Part shown: in pieces, positions 26,763 to 34,945 of the stretch
Layout of the letters: every line of letters begins with the position of its first letter
How positions within the stretch are numbered: position 1 is the stretch's first letter
DNA from: Acidobacteriota bacterium
Lineage (GTDB): Bacteria > Acidobacteriota > Vicinamibacteria > Vicinamibacterales > UBA2999
Length of the DNA stretch: 35,164 nucleotides
Direction: 5' to 3'
Assembly: GCA_016210845.1 (NCBI GenBank)
Contig: JACQTK010000029.1
Coordinates: 1 to 35,164, forward strand
Translations under genes and position numbers: made by a program
Notes under the pieces: generated by a model
Databases searched by the model: none
The model's input: the letters and a program-made list of their open reading frames with translations, nothing else
What the model was told of the DNA's origin: nothing

Positions 26763-27032
26763 GTGGGAAATGCGATCCGCAGGGCGGCCTACACCGTCGG
26801 ATTCGACGGCTCCGAGGCGACCATTCCCGAAACCGGTGTGAGGGTATCGCTCAAGCGCGTCGATGCGAACACCATCGAACGCATGGCGAAGGGCCAGCAA
26901 GGCGAGATGGAGACCGCCCGCTGGATCGTCTCCCCCGACCGCACGATGCTGACCATGACCACGGAGGGCGTCGGTCCGTTTGGCATGAAGTACCGCAGCA
27001 CGCAGGTCTTCGAGCGCGACACCGAAGATTGA
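26763..27032 (+). CDS. Small hypothetical protein, probably a C-terminal remnant
   Basis: 89 residues from GTG 26763 with no ribosome-binding site. No signal peptide is seen. Segments such as VSLKRVDANTIERM, ARWIVSPDRTMLTMTTEG and STQVFERD look like the last beta-rich half of secreted lipocalin-like hypothetical proteins common in Acidobacteriota, so the gene may be truncated at its 5' end. The 80 bases upstream contain no continuation in another frame that I recognise. It may be an unexpressed remnant. Confidence 0.5.
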   Translation: MGNAIRRAAYTVGFDGSEATIPETGVRVSLKRVDANTIERMAKGQQGEMETARWIVSPDRTMLTMTTEGVGPFGMKYRSTQVFERDTED

Positions 27033-27033
27033 C

Positions 27034-27061
27034 TTGACGGCGCCGCGGCCGGGGGGATAAT
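27034..27061 (+). promoter_or_regulatory. Sigma-70-type promoter of iorAB
   Basis: TTGACG (27034-27039), 16-base spacer, GATAAT (27056-27061). The expected start of transcription is seven to eight bases further, at the iorA ATG (27069), so the mRNA would be leaderless. This is the best-matching promoter in the window. Confidence 0.65.
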
Positions 27062-27068
27062 CGGCGGT

Positions 27069-27536
27069 ATGGCCGACGTGACCTTGAACCTGAACGGACG
27101 CAGGCGTACCGTCGACGTCGATCCGGCGACGCCGCTGCTCTACGTCCTGCGCAACGATCTCGACGTGCATGGGCCGCGCTTCGGCTGCGGGCTGGGCCAG
27201 TGCGGCGCATGCACGGTGCTCATCAACGGCACGGCGACGAGGTCGTGCATGACGCCCGTCTCAGCCGTCCGCGGTGAGATCACCACGCTCGAAGGGCTGG
27301 CGAAGGACGGCCGTCTCCATCCGGTGCAGCAGGCCTGGATCGACGAGCAGGTCCCCGCGTGCGGCTACTGCCAGAACGGCCAGATGCTGACGGCGGCCGC
27401 CCTGCTCCAGCGCAACCCGCGTCCGACGGACGAGCAGATCCGGGCGGCGATGGCCCCGGTCCTCTGCCGCTGCTTCACGTACTACCGGATCCAGGCCGCC
27501 GTGCGACGCGCCGCGAACGCGGCGGCGACGGCATAG
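27069..27536 (+). CDS. iorA: Isoquinoline 1-oxidoreductase-type iron-sulfur subunit
   Basis: 155 residues, the usual length for the small (2Fe-2S)2 subunit of xanthine-oxidase-family molybdenum hydroxylases. The N-terminal ferredoxin-like cluster is bound by FGCGLGQCGACTV plus the cysteine in RSCM; the second, helical cluster by CGYCQNG and CRC. It passes electrons from the molybdenum subunit. Isoquinoline itself need not be the substrate. ATG 27069 is preceded by a clear promoter and no leader. iorB follows 25 bases downstream. Confidence 0.93.
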   Translation: MADVTLNLNGRRRTVDVDPATPLLYVLRNDLDVHGPRFGCGLGQCGACTVLINGTATRSCMTPVSAVRGEITTLEGLAKDGRLHPVQQAWIDEQVPACGYCQNGQMLTAAALLQRNPRPTDEQIRAAMAPVLCRCFTYYRIQAAVRRAANAAATA

Positions 27537-27561
27537 GCCAGGGCAGGCGGGGAGACAGGCC

Positions 27562-29925
27562 ATGACGATCGACGACCTCCTCGACAGGTTCGCGGCCCCT
27601 TCGCGACGCGAGTTTCTCAAGACCTCCGGCCGCCTCGTGGTCGGCGTCGCCGCGGCGGCGCACGCAGGCCCGCTCGTGACGGCCGCCGGCGGGCGGGCTG
27701 CCCTGGCGCAGGGCGCGGGTCCCTATCCGGATCCCGACTTCCGACAGCTCGACTCCTGGATCGTGATCCACCAGGACAACACCGCCACGTTCTATGTCGG
27801 CAAGACGGACCTGGGGCAGGGCACGGGCACCGCGTTCCGCCAGATCATGTCCGACGAGCTCGACATGGCGTTCGATCGGACCACCTGCATCATGGGCATC
27901 ACGGACGTCACCGTCGACCAGGGCGGATCGGGCGGATCCGATGCGCTCCAGGTGGATGGGTGGCCGATGCGCCGCGTGGCCGCCGAGGCACGGCGCGTGC
28001 TGCTCGACATGGCGGCGGAGCGCTTTGGCGTGCCGTCCGACCAGCTTGCGGTGAACGACGGCGTCGTCTGGGTCACCGCGGATCCGAGCCGGCGGTTTAC
28101 GTACGGTGATCTCATTGGCGGGCGTCGGTTCGACGTCACGCTCACGGGCCGGACCATCAACGAGACCACGGGCGTGGCGCCGATCAAGCCGGTGCAGGCG
28201 TTGAAGTACGCGGGTACCTCGCCTCCCCGCGACGACATCCCCGCGAAAGTGGACGGGTCAGCGCGCTGGGCCGTCGACGTCAAGCTGCCTGGCATGGTGC
28301 ACGCGAGGCACGTCAGGCCGCCGATTGCGGGGGCCACGGTCGTCGGTGTCGACGAATCCTCCGTCCGAGACGTGCCCGGACTGGTGAGAATCGTCCGCGA
28401 GCGGAACTACGTGGCCGTCGTCTGCGAGCGCGAGGAGCAGGCGATCGCGGCTGCCACCCGGCTGAAGGTCGACTGGCGTGCCCCCGCCACGGCGCCGTTT
28501 CCGGCTTCCGATGACCTTTTCACCTACATGCGCCGCACGACGCCGACGCGGAGCGTCGACCCGCAGGCCACGGGCGACGTCGAGGCGGGACTCGCGGGCG
28601 CGGCGGCGCGCATCGAGGCGGAGTACGAGGTGCCGTTTCAGGGACACACGGCCATCGGCCCCGCGCACGCCACGGCCGATCCGTCGAACGGGCAGCTGAC
28701 GATCTACTCGAACGACATGAAGTCGTACGGACTTCGCGACGGCGTCGCCCGGTTCCTCGACATCCCGCGCGACCGCGTGCGCGTCGTCTGGATGCACGGC
28801 CCCCAGGCGTACGGCCGCACGGCCGCCGACGATGCGGGATTCGAGGCGGCGTATCTGGCGCAGCGGCTGGGACGACCGGTGCGCGTGCAGTGGTCGAGGG
28901 CCGAGGAGACGGCGTGGGATACCAAGGGTCCCGCGTACCTGGTGAGGATGCGCGGGGGGCTCGATGCGCGGGGCAACCTCATGGCGCTCGACTACGAGGC
29001 GCGCGCCGCCGATTACGGCCACCTCGGCTACAACGAGCACGACACGGTGCTCGTGGCGCAGCTCACCGGGCGGCGGCGGGCCACGCCCGCGCCTGGCGGC
29101 GCGGCGGCACCCTCGGACATGTACGCCGTGCCCAATCGGCGAGCGGCCATGCACGTGGTGCCGCTGCCGCTGGTGTGGGAGACGCCGCTGCGCACGGGCA
29201 ACCTGCGCGATCCCAACGGCCCGCAGGTGACCTTCGCGGGCGAATCGTTCATCGACGAGCTGGCGGCGGCCGCCAAGACCGACCCAGTCGAGTTCCGGCT
29301 GCGTCTGCTCGCCGCGGGAACGGGAGACGATGCGGGCGTCCGGCGCGCGCGCTCCATCGCCGTCGTCAAGGCGGCGGCGGAGGAGTACGGGTGGAGGGCG
29401 CGCCCGTCGCCGGGGCCGCGCGCGTCAGGGGACACGCTGACTGGCCGCGGTTTCGCGTACGCCTTCCGCAACCAGACGATCGTCGCGCAGATTGCGGAGG
29501 TGGAGGTGAACCGCCGGACCGGCCGCGTGTGGGTGAGGCGGCTGGTCTGCGCACACGACTGCGGCCTGGTGATCAACCCCGAGGCGCTCCGCCGCACGCT
29601 CGAAGGCGCGATGATGCACTCGCTGAGCCGCGCCCTCTACGAGGAAGTGACGTTCGATACCGAGAAGGTGACGAGCGTCGACTGGCGCACGTCGCCCACC
29701 CTCACGCACCTCGACACGCCTGCGGCCATCGACGTCGTGCTGGTGAACGGCGACCCCAACCCGAACCGGCCCGATCTGCCGCATTACGGCGCAGGTGAGG
29801 CCGCGTGCAAGCCGCTCATCGCCGCGGTGGCCAACGCGATCTTCGACGCGACTGGCGTGCGCATCCGGCGCGTGCCGTTCAGGCCCGCCCGCGTGGCGGC
29901 CGCCCTCCAGGCGGCCCGGGTGTAG
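27562..29925 (+). CDS. iorB: Molybdopterin-binding subunit, isoquinoline 1-oxidoreductase / aldehyde oxidase type
   Basis: 787 residues. A twin-arginine signal (SRREFLKTSGRL, then a hydrophobic stretch and AALAQ at about 50) predicts export of the folded enzyme to the periplasm. The xanthine-dehydrogenase-family fold shows KTDLGQGTGTAFRQI (molybdopterin contact), GGSGGSDALQVDGWPMRR, and near the end HYGAGEAACKPLI, where the Glu of GAGE is the catalytic base. In the middle, MHGPQAYGRTAADDAGFEAA corresponds to the molybdopterin loop. It hydroxylates an N-heterocycle or aldehyde; substrate unknown. No cytochrome subunit follows in the operon; a heme protein gene lies convergently downstream. Confidence 0.92.
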   Translation: MTIDDLLDRFAAPSRREFLKTSGRLVVGVAAAAHAGPLVTAAGGRAALAQGAGPYPDPDFRQLDSWIVIHQDNTATFYVGKTDLGQGTGTAFRQIMSDELDMAFDRTTCIMGITDVTVDQGGSGGSDALQVDGWPMRRVAAEARRVLLDMAAERFGVPSDQLAVNDGVVWVTADPSRRFTYGDLIGGRRFDVTLTGRTINETTGVAPIKPVQALKYAGTSPPRDDIPAKVDGSARWAVDVKLPGMVHARHVRPPIAGATVVGVDESSVRDVPGLVRIVRERNYVAVVCEREEQAIAAATRLKVDWRAPATAPFPASDDLFTYMRRTTPTRSVDPQATGDVEAGLAGAAARIEAEYEVPFQGHTAIGPAHATADPSNGQLTIYSNDMKSYGLRDGVARFLDIPRDRVRVVWMHGPQAYGRTAADDAGFEAAYLAQRLGRPVRVQWSRAEETAWDTKGPAYLVRMRGGLDARGNLMALDYEARAADYGHLGYNEHDTVLVAQLTGRRRATPAPGGAAAPSDMYAVPNRRAAMHVVPLPLVWETPLRTGNLRDPNGPQVTFAGESFIDELAAAAKTDPVEFRLRLLAAGTGDDAGVRRARSIAVVKAAAEEYGWRARPSPGPRASGDTLTGRGFAYAFRNQTIVAQIAEVEVNRRTGRVWVRRLVCAHDCGLVINPEALRRTLEGAMMHSLSRALYEEVTFDTEKVTSVDWRTSPTLTHLDTPAAIDVVLVNGDPNPNRPDLPHYGAGEAACKPLIAAVANAIFDATGVRIRRVPFRPARVAAALQAARV

Positions 29926-29932
29926 TGGCTGA

Positions 29933-29960
29933 GGCCGAGGGTCTGCTGCGACCCTCGGCC
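29933..29960. terminator. Bidirectional terminator-like hairpin after iorB
   Basis: Perfect 11-bp stem GGCCGAGGGTC (29933-29943), loop TGCTGC, GACCCTCGGCC (29950-29960), in the 52-base gap between the convergent iorB and heme/propeller genes. It has no T-run. It also lacks a GTAG foot, so it is not counted with the REP-like set. Confidence 0.6.
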
Positions 29961-29977
29961 GTGGAGCCGCGCTCGAC

Positions 29978-32143
29978 TTATCGCGCGAGCGGATCGGGCC
30001 GAAGCTGGAAGTGCGCCACCTTGCTCGTCGTCCCCTTGCCGCCTTCCATGTGGAACGGCGCGCGCGTGCTCACCGTGGCCCAGATGCCCCGGCCCTTCCA
30101 GCCGGCATTCGGGTCGTCGATGCGTCCGTCCATCCACTTGGTGAAGAAGCCCATCGGATACGGCACGCGCAGCACGACGAACCGGCCGTCCCTCAGCGCC
30201 AGCAGCCCTTCCGACGCGTTGCCCGTGTTGATCGGCACGTTCGCGCCGAGCCCGAGCGTGTCGAACTGATCCACCCACGTGTAGTAGCCGCCCTCGGCGC
30301 TCCCTGAGTCGGTCACGCCTTTCATCTGCGGGAGCGGTTCGGCGTAGAACGTCCAGCCCTCGGGGCAGTGCTGTCCGGTGGCCTTGGGCCCGTTGAGCGG
30401 CCCCTTGCACTTGCGGCGGTCGAAGCTCCCCATGTGGCCGCTGGCCAGCGGCACCCACACGACGCCGTTGCGGTCCACGTCCATGCCGCGCGGCGAGAAG
30501 CCCTCCACGGGCTCGCCGTTCTCCCGCAGAGGCAGCTCGTAGACCTCCGCCAGCGTCGTCTGCGGCGGATTCGACCCGGGCACCAGCCGAATCACCGCGC
30601 CAGGGTATCCGAGCTGGGAGCCCCACACCGAGCCGTCCGGGGCAGGCGATACCGCATAGAACGCGCCCGCCCTCCGCATGTCCCTGGCCGGGTCCATGGG
30701 CTCGTTGGCCTCGGTGTACTCGTCCCGTCGGCCGTTGCCGCTGGTATCCATGACGAGCGCCGTCCACCCTTGCGAGCGCCGCTCATCGCCCGTCTCGTCG
30801 AACATCTTCGTGTTCAGCCAGCCCACCACCTGGCCGCCGCCGCTCGTCCAGAGCGTATTGTCGGCGTCCTCCGCGAACATCAGGTGGTGCGTGCCGAAGC
30901 AGGTGCTGATATGCGTGATCTGCTTCGTTCGTGGATCGTAGATGGCGAGATGCCGGCCGGCGCGATCGATCGGGGTCAGTCGGGCCGACGGATGGTCCGA
31001 TCCGGCCTTGCAGTACTCAGGGTTGTCCGGCGGCCGCACCGCGGAGGTGATCCAGACCCGTCCCTGTCCGTCGATCATCGGGTTGTGCACGTTGTTCCGG
31101 CTGGTCCAGATGACCTCCTCGCCCCAGTAGGGCGACGGCGCGGGCATGTTCGGGTTCGTTCGCGGGGTGTTCGGATCACGCACGGTCAGCTCCACCCGGC
31201 TCGCGGTGTGGCTGGCGGGATCCAGCACGGGGACGTAGTCCGCGCTCAGCTCGAGCGCGCCGTAGAGCGGGCCGCTGGCATTGACCGTGGGATTGCGCCG
31301 ATCGGTCGAGACGACGTCGTGCAGGTACGCTTTCGGGTCGGCCCAGTCCCACAGCGTGATCACGACGTTGCGCTCCACGCCCTGGGGGCGAGGCGGAGCG
31401 GGCGGCACCTCGCCCGCCTCAATCCGGCCGGTCCAGTCCGCAAAGGCCTCCAGGATGCGCTCGCGGCCGAACTGATTGAGCGCGCCGACCATCCCGCCTC
31501 CGGCCTGGCCCGACTGGAGGCGCCGCTCCCAGGCGGCCACTCCCGAGGCGAACGTGCCCAGCGCCTCGGGAATCGCGCGCGTGCCGAGGCTTCCGAGCTG
31601 GTGGCACGCCCAGCAGCCGCCCGACTTGAGGCTGCGGAGCCACATCGCCTGGTTCCGCATATCGGGGTTGATGCCGTTGCCATCCGCGCCGGTTCCCGGG
31701 AACTCGCTCGTGGCCGGCACCTCCATGAGCGAGAACCAGTAGCCGGCCGGATAGTAATGCGCCGCCGCGCGGGCATCGGGCGCGACGACAGCCGTGAGAT
31801 TGAGGCTCGCGCCGGGCGACGCCTGCACTCTAGACGAGTCGACCAGGCCGTACCCGCGCACCCACACGGAGTAGGTGGCCTTCGGCAGATCGGGCAGGAC
31901 GTAGCGGCCGGCATCATCGGTCACGACAATGCGGGCGAACGTGGTTGGCAGGTCCGACGTCTCGGCGATGACCCAGACGCCCGCCTCGGGTCCGCCCGGA
32001 CCGGTGACGACCCCTCCAATGTCGTCGGAATCGATGGGTACGGCGGGGGCTTGCCCGGCGGACGGCATCCCATAGACGCCCACCAGGATGGCCACCGCCC
32101 CAATCATGACGAGTGCTGCGTAGACGCTGGCTCTTCCCTTCAT
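29978..32143 (-). CDS. Secreted protein: CarboxypepD_reg-like domain, c-type heme site, beta-propeller
   Basis: 721 residues from ATG 32143, preceded by GGAGGA. A signal peptide or anchor (LVMIGAVAILVGVYGM) is followed by a carboxypeptidase-regulatory-like beta-sandwich (about 40-115, DDAGRYVLPDLPKATYSVWV), then one heme motif CWACH (about residue 179), and a long propeller-like C-terminal part with NHL/virginiamycin-B-lyase-like repeats (DGQGRVWITSAV, EDADNTLWTSGGG, DGSVWGSQLG, DRNGVVWVPLASG). Such proteins are abundant in Acidobacteriota and Planctomycetes; a role in periplasmic redox or polymer metabolism is only a guess. It is convergent with iorAB and could be the missing heme electron acceptor, which the sequence does not show. 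Confidence 0.85.
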   Translation of the reverse strand: MKGRASVYAALVMIGAVAILVGVYGMPSAGQAPAVPIDSDDIGGVVTGPGGPEAGVWVIAETSDLPTTFARIVVTDDAGRYVLPDLPKATYSVWVRGYGLVDSSRVQASPGASLNLTAVVAPDARAAAHYYPAGYWFSLMEVPATSEFPGTGADGNGINPDMRNQAMWLRSLKSGGCWACHQLGSLGTRAIPEALGTFASGVAAWERRLQSGQAGGGMVGALNQFGRERILEAFADWTGRIEAGEVPPAPPRPQGVERNVVITLWDWADPKAYLHDVVSTDRRNPTVNASGPLYGALELSADYVPVLDPASHTASRVELTVRDPNTPRTNPNMPAPSPYWGEEVIWTSRNNVHNPMIDGQGRVWITSAVRPPDNPEYCKAGSDHPSARLTPIDRAGRHLAIYDPRTKQITHISTCFGTHHLMFAEDADNTLWTSGGGQVVGWLNTKMFDETGDERRSQGWTALVMDTSGNGRRDEYTEANEPMDPARDMRRAGAFYAVSPAPDGSVWGSQLGYPGAVIRLVPGSNPPQTTLAEVYELPLRENGEPVEGFSPRGMDVDRNGVVWVPLASGHMGSFDRRKCKGPLNGPKATGQHCPEGWTFYAEPLPQMKGVTDSGSAEGGYYTWVDQFDTLGLGANVPINTGNASEGLLALRDGRFVVLRVPYPMGFFTKWMDGRIDDPNAGWKGRGIWATVSTRAPFHMEGGKGTTSKVAHFQLRPDPLAR

Positions 32144-32278
32144 CGGATCCTCCCTGCTTGCGTTGGAGCACCTCGGGCACCGCGCAGTCTACCGCTATTG
32201 GCGCGGGCCGGCCAGAGGAGGACAGATCTCAGGCGGATCTTCGACCCCGCGGCGCAGGACGACCGGCGGGAAGGGCGC

Positions 32279-33706
32279 TCAGGCCCTGAGGAGCTTCCTG
32301 TCGGCGGGCTGGTGCTCGTGGAGGAACTCGAGCGCCATGGCGAGCACGCGCTCGGTGAAGCCGTCGGCCTGGAGGTTGCCGAACTTGTCGCGGAAGGCGC
32401 GCAGCGGCACCACCGCCTTCGCCATCGCCCGATGGCCGCCCGCGCTGCCGATATCGGCGAAGTACTTGCGCACGAACTCGCCTGCGTTGCGCGAGTAGCC
32501 GAGGTTGCGCACCGACATCACGAGCGAGTCGTTGACGATCCCCGACACGATCGTCCATTTCACGTCCTCGAGCTGCAGGTAGAAGTCGGCGACGTAGGGA
32601 ATGAAATCCTCGCGCGGGGAGGCGCCGAGGAACGCGCAGAACACCTGCTCGGCGATCCGCCCCTGCTGCTTGGCCTTGAGCACGTACTCCAGCCGCTCCA
32701 TCGTGATCTCCGCGCCCTCCATCTTCTTGATCAGCGCGGCGTCGGCGAGCGGATACAGATACGAGAACGCGTCGATGTCGACGCGGTTGGCCTGGCGGTT
32801 GAAGAACAGCGTGTCGGACTTGATCGCGTAGAGCATGGCCGTGGCCGTGCGCTCCGAGATGTTGGCGTCCACCGCGCGCAGGTGCTCCGTCAGGATCGTC
32901 GAGGTGGAGCCGTAATCCGGGCGGATGTCCTTGTAGACCGCGCTGTAGCCGGGCTGCTCGGGATGGTGGTCGATCACGAGATCCACGTGGCTGATGGCGT
33001 CGCCGAAGTAGTGCGGCTGCACGTCGACCATCGCCACGCGCTCGTACTCGGCCACCTGCGCGGGGGTGATGACGTCGACGTGGATGTCGAGCAGGTTCAT
33101 CATCCGCACGTTCTCCGGCCGGGTGACGCCCTGCAGCGCCGCGATGATCGCGGTCTGCTTGGTGCGCCGCAGGACGTTGCGCAGCGCCAGCCCGCTGGCA
33201 AGCGCGTCGGGATCGGGATCGTTGTGCAGCAGGATGAGCACCCGCTCGGCGTCGCTGAAGAAGCGCTGGTACTGATGGACTTTCAGGCGGGTGATCGAGC
33301 GGCTGAACTCGGTGAGCAGCGGCCCCCCGAACAGCTCCGACAGCGCCAGGTAGTAGAGCTCGGGGAACTGCGCCTTCAGCTCCTCCTCCCGCTTGCGGAA
33401 GTCCGAGATGCCGACGCCGAGCACGTAGACCAGCGTCGCCCCCGCATCGCGAATCGCTTCCAGCACTTTCTTCAGACTGCGTCGGCCGCCGTCCTCGACG
33501 ATGACGCACGTCCCAGGGGTGATGTCGGCTTTGAGGTAGGTGTCGGTGCGGCGGGGGTCGCCCGCCGTGACGTTCATGCCCGCCTCGTGGAGGCGGCGGG
33601 CGATCGGCCTGCTCTCGACGAGAAAGTCGACTTCGAAGCTGGGCAGCAGGATCTCGTCGAGCATCCTGATGACCAGCTCCGTCTGGCAGACGGCGAGGCC
33701 CCTCAT
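32279..33706 (-). CDS. TrkA-N/RCK plus DHH-DHHA1 phosphoesterase
   Basis: 475 residues from ATG 33706. Residues 1-about 135 are a Rossmann-like TrkA-N/RCK domain (LLPSFEVDFLVESRPIARRL, TCVIVEDGGRRSLKKVLEAI). Residues about 145-460 are a DHH-DHHA1 phosphoesterase: motif I HNDPDPDALASG, motif II VDVQP, motif III VIDHHPEQ, motif IV YGSTSTILTE, and the DHHA1 motif GGHRAMAK. The metal-binding aspartates and histidines are all present, so it should be active. DHH-DHHA1 proteins cleave nanoRNA, pAp or c-di-AMP; which of these cannot be told. The RCK fusion suggests ligand control of the nuclease part. A minus-strand TATAAT at 33764-33759 is the likely promoter. Confidence 0.9.
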   Translation of the reverse strand: MRGLAVCQTELVIRMLDEILLPSFEVDFLVESRPIARRLHEAGMNVTAGDPRRTDTYLKADITPGTCVIVEDGGRRSLKKVLEAIRDAGATLVYVLGVGISDFRKREEELKAQFPELYYLALSELFGGPLLTEFSRSITRLKVHQYQRFFSDAERVLILLHNDPDPDALASGLALRNVLRRTKQTAIIAALQGVTRPENVRMMNLLDIHVDVITPAQVAEYERVAMVDVQPHYFGDAISHVDLVIDHHPEQPGYSAVYKDIRPDYGSTSTILTEHLRAVDANISERTATAMLYAIKSDTLFFNRQANRVDIDAFSYLYPLADAALIKKMEGAEITMERLEYVLKAKQQGRIAEQVFCAFLGASPREDFIPYVADFYLQLEDVKWTIVSGIVNDSLVMSVRNLGYSRNAGEFVRKYFADIGSAGGHRAMAKAVVPLRAFRDKFGNLQADGFTERVLAMALEFLHEHQPADRKLLRA

Positions 33707-33758
33707 CTGAGGACCATCACCGTGCGGTGTGCGAGCGATTCATAGGCGCGAACTACTG

Positions 33759-33764
33759 ATTATA
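33759..33764 (-). promoter_or_regulatory. Putative -10 element of the DHH phosphoesterase gene
   Basis: TATAAT on the minus strand, 52 bases before the ATG at 33706. Between them ATG 33743 opens a nine-codon frame including its stop (MNRSHTAR), which might be an upstream ORF; this may be chance. Confidence 0.4.
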
Positions 33765-33849
33765 CGACGGTTAGCGAAGCAAGGGTTTACCGGATGGCGG
33801 CCCCCGCGGCGCCCAGTGTAGGATCGAGCCACCTTTTCGAGGGGGCACC

Positions 33850-34854
33850 ATGGCCAGGTCGGGACTCACGCTGGCGCTTGCGGCGGCCGTCGCCCTGGGG
33901 GTCGACGCCCATCCCTCGACTCGGGCTCGGGATGCCCTGACCCTTCGACAAGCTCAGGGTCACCCCGAGCGAAGTCGAGGGGTGAGCCCGGTCGAAGGGC
34001 AGCAGCCGGTCTTTCGCGCGGGGGTCGACCTGGTCACCTTCGGCGTGACGGTTACCGACCGGCGGGGCACGTACATCGCCGATCTCACCGCCGAGGACTT
34101 CGAGATCGTGGAGGACGGCCAGCCGCAGACGATCCGGTTCTTCGCGGCAAGCGGCGACGCCGTGTCCGCGCCCGAGCTCCACGTAGGTCTGCTGTTCGAC
34201 ACCAGCGGCAGCATGGGCGAGGACATCAAGCTGGCCCGCACGGCCGCGGTCCGCTTTCTCAACACGCTCACCGACGCGGTCGACATCACGCTCGTGGACT
34301 TCGACACCGAGGTCCGCGTGGCGAAGTACGGCCAGCGCGATTTCGCGCGGATGGTGGAGCGGATCCGCGGGCGGCAGCCCGGCGGGTGGACGGCCATGTA
34401 CGACGCGCTGGGCGTGTACCTCGACGGCGCGCAGGAGGAGGACGGCCGGACGATTCTCGTGGTCTACACCGACGGCGGCGACACGCGCAGCACGATTGCC
34501 TTTGGCGACGTGATGACGCTCATCCGCGCGTCGGACGTCACGATCTTCACCGTGGGCTTTCTCGAGCACCAGTCCAGCACCACGCGGATGCTGCAGCGCG
34601 CGCGGCTGGCGCAGATCGCGGAGGCGACCGGGGGCCAGGCGTTCTTCCCGTCGACGATGAAGGACGTGGAGGCGGCCTACGACCGCATCCTGGCGCAGAT
34701 CCGCGCCCAGTACAGCCTCGGGTACGCGTCGACGAACACCAGGCAGAACGGGCAGTGGCGCAAGGTGGAGATCTCGCTGCGGCGGCCCGACCTCCGCGAC
34801 GCGCGCATCCTCTCCCGCAGGGGCTACTTCGCGCCCTATCGAGACGCACGCTGA
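33850..34854 (+). CDS. Secreted VWFA-related (acidobacterial type) protein
   Basis: 334 residues from ATG 33850; the -10-like TAGGAT at 33819-33824 and GAGGGGG precede it. After a signal peptide ([15 protein letters not shown]) come about 30 residues encoded by a nested repeat (33913-33999), then the typical VWFA-related N-terminal sandwich ([32 protein letters not shown]) and a von Willebrand A domain with an intact MIDAS motif DTSGSMG, the threonine in [10 protein letters not shown], and YTDGGD. The C-terminal part ([33 protein letters not shown]) completes the family. Function in these bacteria is unknown; metal-dependent adhesion at the cell surface is inference from the VWA fold. Confidence 0.93.
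   Translation: MARSGLTLALAAAVALGVDAHPSTRARDALTLRQAQGHPERSRGVSPVEGQQPVFRAGVDLVTFGVTVTDRRGTYIADLTAEDFEIVEDGQPQTIRFFAASGDAVSAPELHVGLLFDTSGSMGEDIKLARTAAVRFLNTLTDAVDITLVDFDTEVRVAKYGQRDFARMVERIRGRQPGGWTAMYDALGVYLDGAQEEDGRTILVVYTDGGDTRSTIAFGDVMTLIRASDVTIFTVGFLEHQSSTTRMLQRARLAQIAEATGGQAFFPSTMKDVEAAYDRILAQIRAQYSLGYASTNTRQNGQWRKVEISLRRPDLRDARILSRRGYFAPYRDAR
33913..33999. repeat. Nested inverted repeat translated inside the VWA protein
   Basis: Outer arms CCCTCGACT (33913-33921) and AGTCGAGGG (33973-33981), then GGCTCGGG (33924-33931) and CCCGAGC (33964-33970); an inner pair TGACCCT (33938-33944) and AGGGTCA (33956-33962). CCCTTCGAC (33941-33949) also pairs with GTCGAAGGG (33991-33999). The plus strand reads [13 protein letters not shown], and the minus strand reads [15 protein letters not shown]; both are peptides I know as common translations of a dispersed repeat in many environmental bacterial genomes. 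Confidence 0.88.
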
Positions 34855-34911
34855 GCGCACCGGACGTGGTACGATGGCGTGTTGGGCGTCCCGCGTCCGC
34901 CCTGTTGTTCT

Positions 34912-34933
34912 AGGCGGGTCTGAAGGCCCGCCT
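34912..34933. repeat. REP-like palindrome in the uvrB leader
   Basis: AGGCGGGTC (34912-34920), loop TGAA, GGCCCGCCT (34925-34933); the stem is nine pairs with one G-U. The tetraloop and arms match the set, but no GTAG foot is present (the site reads TTCTAG). It lies between a possible -10 (TACGAT, 34870-34875) and the uvrB start. Confidence 0.72.
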
Positions 34934-34945
34934 GGTCCGCGCTGC

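Noticed and set aside
32144-32278. Additional gene between the propeller and DHH genes
   Set aside because: No open frame with start signals; the region holds only the upstream part of the propeller gene and a short CTCAGG/CCTGAG dyad at the DHH stop.
30368-33745. Very long plus-strand open frame (1125 codons) opposite the heme/propeller and DHH genes
   Set aside because: It spans two recognisable minus-strand genes and its translation is H/R/G/V-rich low-complexity; it is an antisense shadow caused by high GC.
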